From assembly GCA_951802425.1 (NCBI GenBank), contig OX637796.1:4340001-4404000 (forward strand): 64,000 nt of DNA. Reading direction: 5' to 3'. Position 1 is the stretch's first letter. Each line of letters begins with the position of its first letter. Source of the DNA: Clavaria fumosa (Eukaryota; Basidiomycota; Agaricomycetes; Agaricales; Clavariaceae). The translations under genes were made by a program, and so were the position numbers. The notes below the pieces were generated by a model, which was not told where the DNA came from, did no database searches, and worked only from the letters and a program-made list of their open reading frames with translations. This document shows positions 61,545 to 64,000 of the stretch, in pieces.

Positions 61545-62175
61545 ATATGGCCAATTGTAATCACAAGGTAGCCACTCTACTTGTCCCATACATTAGCACC
61601 TCTGTTCACTGGCTGATTGCATGGTACATTGACTGCTCTAATTGTCCCATACATTGGCATCTCTGATTGACTGGCTGCCTGCATGATACATTAAGTCTTC
61701 TAATTATGCCATGCATTGACCTCTGATTCAATGGCTAATACATGGCCATCTCTAGTTGTATGATACATTGACCACTCTAGTCAAATAGCCAATATATTGA
61801 CTGCTCTAATTGTCCCATACATTGGCATCTCTGGTTGACTGACTCATTGTATGATACATTAAGTCTTCTAATCATACCATGCATTGACTCTTCTGATTCA
61901 ATGGCTAATAGATGGCCACCTCTAGTTGTATGATATATTGACCACTCTAGTATTTGACAAATAGCCAATATATTGACTGCTCTGATTGTCCCATACATGA
62001 ACACCTCTGATTCACTGGCTGATTGCATGATACATTGACTGCTCAAATTGTTCCATATATTGAAACCTCTCATATTATCTCCAATATATTGTTAGGTTCT
62101 GATATTTGATATATTGAAACCCCTCATATCATCATCTCCAATATATTGTTAGGCTCTGATATTTGATATATTAAG
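61545..62175. repeat. Complex minisatellite, ~170 bp higher-order period
   Basis: Words such as TTGTCCCATACATTGGCATC, CTGATTCAATGGCTAATA and TATATTGACTGCTCT recur. The block starting TTGACTGCTCTAATTGTCCC is at about 61630 and 61797, with a degenerate third at about 61973, giving a period near 170 bp built from ~35-40 bp subunits. The right end holds a separate ~50 bp tandem pair around CTCCAATATATTGTTAGG (62080 and 62137). Confidence 0.85.
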
Positions 62176-62178
62176 ATT

Positions 62179-63232
62179 GTCAGACTTAGTCTCACGCTCA
62201 CATGACTTAATGTAAGGTCAATGATGGCGATACTAACATAAGGGGAAAAGGGCACAAGTAAGAAAACGACGTGGTATATATAGCGAGCGGTTCGGGAGTT
62301 GCCGGCGTTCCCACGCTCGGACCCCATGCGTCACGTGATGCGCTCAGGCCCGGGTCACGTGATTTCCCCATTACATAATCCGCCACCTGTTTGGGTCACG
62401 TGACTCGTCCGCAATCTTCCCGCAACTCTTTTGCAATCCTTTCTTGGCCTTTCCAGCCTGCTTATGTAAGCAATCCTGACAAAGATTCTCAACCATTGTG
62501 CACTTATTTCAGTCAATGATGTGAATTCCTTGCAATAGAGTATTGTAATTACAATCAATAGCTATTGCAAGAGATGACTGTAAGTGTATTGCAAGACATG
62601 ACAATTGTCGCGGTCGATCCTAAATCTGGAGCTCAAAGGTCACGGTGAGGTCGCGACAAGGTCGCAAGGGTCACGTGGATAGCTGATGTAAAGGCTCAAC
62701 GAGGAAGTAGAAAGAGGCGATTTCTGGAGAATATCAAAGTCTGGGGAATACATGCCAAGTGTCTACTCGTATATATACTGGAGTCCAAGACCATAGGAAT
62801 GATATTAGTACAAGGTAGTAAGAGGAGACATACAATGGAAGCGACGGTAGGGAGGAAATGAAAGTATCCAGGTAACGATTGCGAAGTTGTCATGGTCCCA
62901 AGAAGGGAAGCGTCGGTCGGCGGGGGAATGGGATAGTGGTACAAGGGCACCAGGGGAACAGGAAGCCGTTGTGGGAAGGAGATGGGGATGCCAAGGGGAC
63001 GGGATAATGGTAAGGGTAGGGCACGGGAGAGAACAAGGTCGCGTTAGGGATGGTCGCTTGATGGGCAACATCAAGTGTCAGTCTATTGACAGGGTGATGG
63101 CATCCCACTTGATGTGCCATCACACATTTGGGCTGTACTGTCAGTGGCGGTCACGTGAGTCCCATGACTTACTGATCATGTGACAGGTCATGTGTCCGCG
63201 GCCTTTGCGGGTCACGTGATGTTGCTGCGACA
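62179..63232 (-). mobile_element. 3' LTR of a Ty3/gypsy retrotransposon
   Basis: On the minus strand, the polymerase frame ends at 63244 and is followed by a purine tract (AGGAAGGGGAATA). TGTCGCAGCAAC then starts the LTR at 63232. The proposed end is AAGTCTGACA at 62179, giving TGTC...GACA inverted ends and about 1054 bp. A TATA box (CTATATATACC, about 62272-62284 on the minus strand) sits where a U3 promoter is expected. The other LTR lies outside the window, so the ends and target duplication could not be checked. Confidence 0.7.
62331..63219. promoter_or_regulatory. Six CACGTG palindromes within the LTR
   Basis: GTCACGTGA-type palindromes occur at 62331, 62355, 62396, 62671 (TCACGTGG variant), 63151 and 63212. 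CACGTG is the E-box bound by fungal bHLH factors such as Cbf1/Pho4, so they may act as transcription or host-factor sites. Function is inferred from the motif only. Confidence 0.5.
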
Positions 63233-63243
63233 TATTCCCCTTC

Positions 63244-64000
63244 CTAAGATTTGTTCTCCTGGACAAACTCTGCGATGGCTTCCTTCGCGTGTGTGAGGTT
63301 CTCCAGGGGCTCCCAAGTATTTTCCTTGGGTGGATAGCCAACCCAGCTTACCAGATATTGAACTTTCCCCCTCCTCTTCCTCTTGGCTATGACTCACTTG
63401 ACATTGTACTGCTCTCCCCCTTCTACGAGCTCGGGTGGTGGTCGGACGGACAATGGGTCTCCTCGGAAGGGTTTGAGCAAGGTCTTGTTGAAGACCGGGT
63501 GGATTCGCCAGCTCGGGGGTAGGGTAAGGTGGTAAGCCGAGGTTCCTACCTTCTCTTCCACGGGGAAGGGACCGACGAACTTAGGCCCAAGCTTTTTGGA
63601 GGGGAGTTTAAGGGGGAGGTTCCGCAAATCTAAATACACCAGGCCACCTTTCCTATAGATCTCCGGTTCTCACGAGTGGTCATCGTAAGCCGCGGAGTTG
63701 GTCGCTTGTCCCTTCCGCAAGACATCCCGGAGGTGGTCATGGGCAGCGGAAATTCGTGTGAGGAACTCGTTGGCGGTGGGTATATCGAAGCTGGCGGGGA
63801 AATTGGGGATCGGGGCGGGGTTGAAGCCATGGAGAGCCGAAAAGGGAGTGATGTCCGAGTCGCGAATGGGTCGCAAGTTGAGAGCGAACTGGGTGAGGGG
63901 GAGTACAGCAGCCCAGTCGGCCTGGTCTTCCTTGGTCAGTGCGCGAAGGACTACTTCTACCTCCTGATTGGCCCTCTCCACTTGTCCATCCGTCAGCGGG
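63244..64000 (-). pseudogene. Ty3/gypsy pol 3' end: integrase C-terminus and chromodomain, two stops
   Basis: Reads leftward from the window edge: the integrase core end (LTDGQVERANQEVEVVLRAL, WAAVLPLTQFALN), then the GPY/F module (KLGPKFVGPFPVEEKVG, YHLTLPPSWRIHPVFNKTLL). A chromodomain follows (GKVQYLVSWVGYPPKENTWE, NLTHAKEAIAEFVQENKS). Two in-frame TGA codons interrupt it, at 63670-63672 (after AYDDHS) and 63394-63396 (after GEQYNVK). Both fit CGA to TGA changes. A chromovirus-type element that integrates via chromatin binding in its family. This copy is inactive, and its 5' part is outside the window. Confidence 0.88.

Overview
This is a window of nuclear DNA from a filamentous basidiomycete, most likely an Agaricomycete. 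The reasons are dense genes with many 45-75 nt GT-AG introns, an F-box protein and cytochrome P450s of mushroom type, a Jsn1-type PUF protein, an S1/P1 nuclease, and a chromodomain Ty3/gypsy retrotransposon at the right end. There is no bacterial organisation: no operons, ribosome binding sites, tRNA, rRNA or CRISPR were seen. Coding regions were rebuilt by joining exons by eye, using splice sites, reading phase and family motifs.

Left part (0-24 kb), mostly housekeeping: a CDK-like kinase and an ankyrin protein share a 67 bp divergent promoter. They are followed by histidyl-tRNA synthetase with a probable mitochondrial alternative start, an S1/P1 nuclease, a Kex2-type repeat peptide precursor (the most interesting gene here), and siroheme synthase MET1 divergent from SRP14. 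A DUF726 membrane hydrolase, a low-complexity hypothetical protein and a Tra2-like RRM protein complete this part.

Middle part (24-45 kb): three paralogous, apparently intact P450 genes. Copy A is on the minus strand. Copies B and C are a tandem direct duplication on the plus strand, on the other side of enolase and the ribosome-assembly GTPase NOG2. An NRAMP metal transporter and a poorly resolved hypothetical gene follow.

Right part (45-64 kb): a PUF protein, a long near-perfect palindrome, an F-box protein and an M17 leucine aminopeptidase. The aminopeptidase locus lies in a roughly 2.8 kb segment that was duplicated. The second copy has decayed and carries a ~700 bp terminal-inverted-repeat element. 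Beyond it the window becomes repeat DNA: a ~170 bp-period minisatellite, then an LTR and the degraded integrase end of a Ty3/gypsy element. The genes do not form one pathway. The window shows a conserved core passing into a duplication- and transposon-rich flank, with accessory loci (secreted nuclease, secreted peptide precursor, P450 cluster) inserted between core genes.
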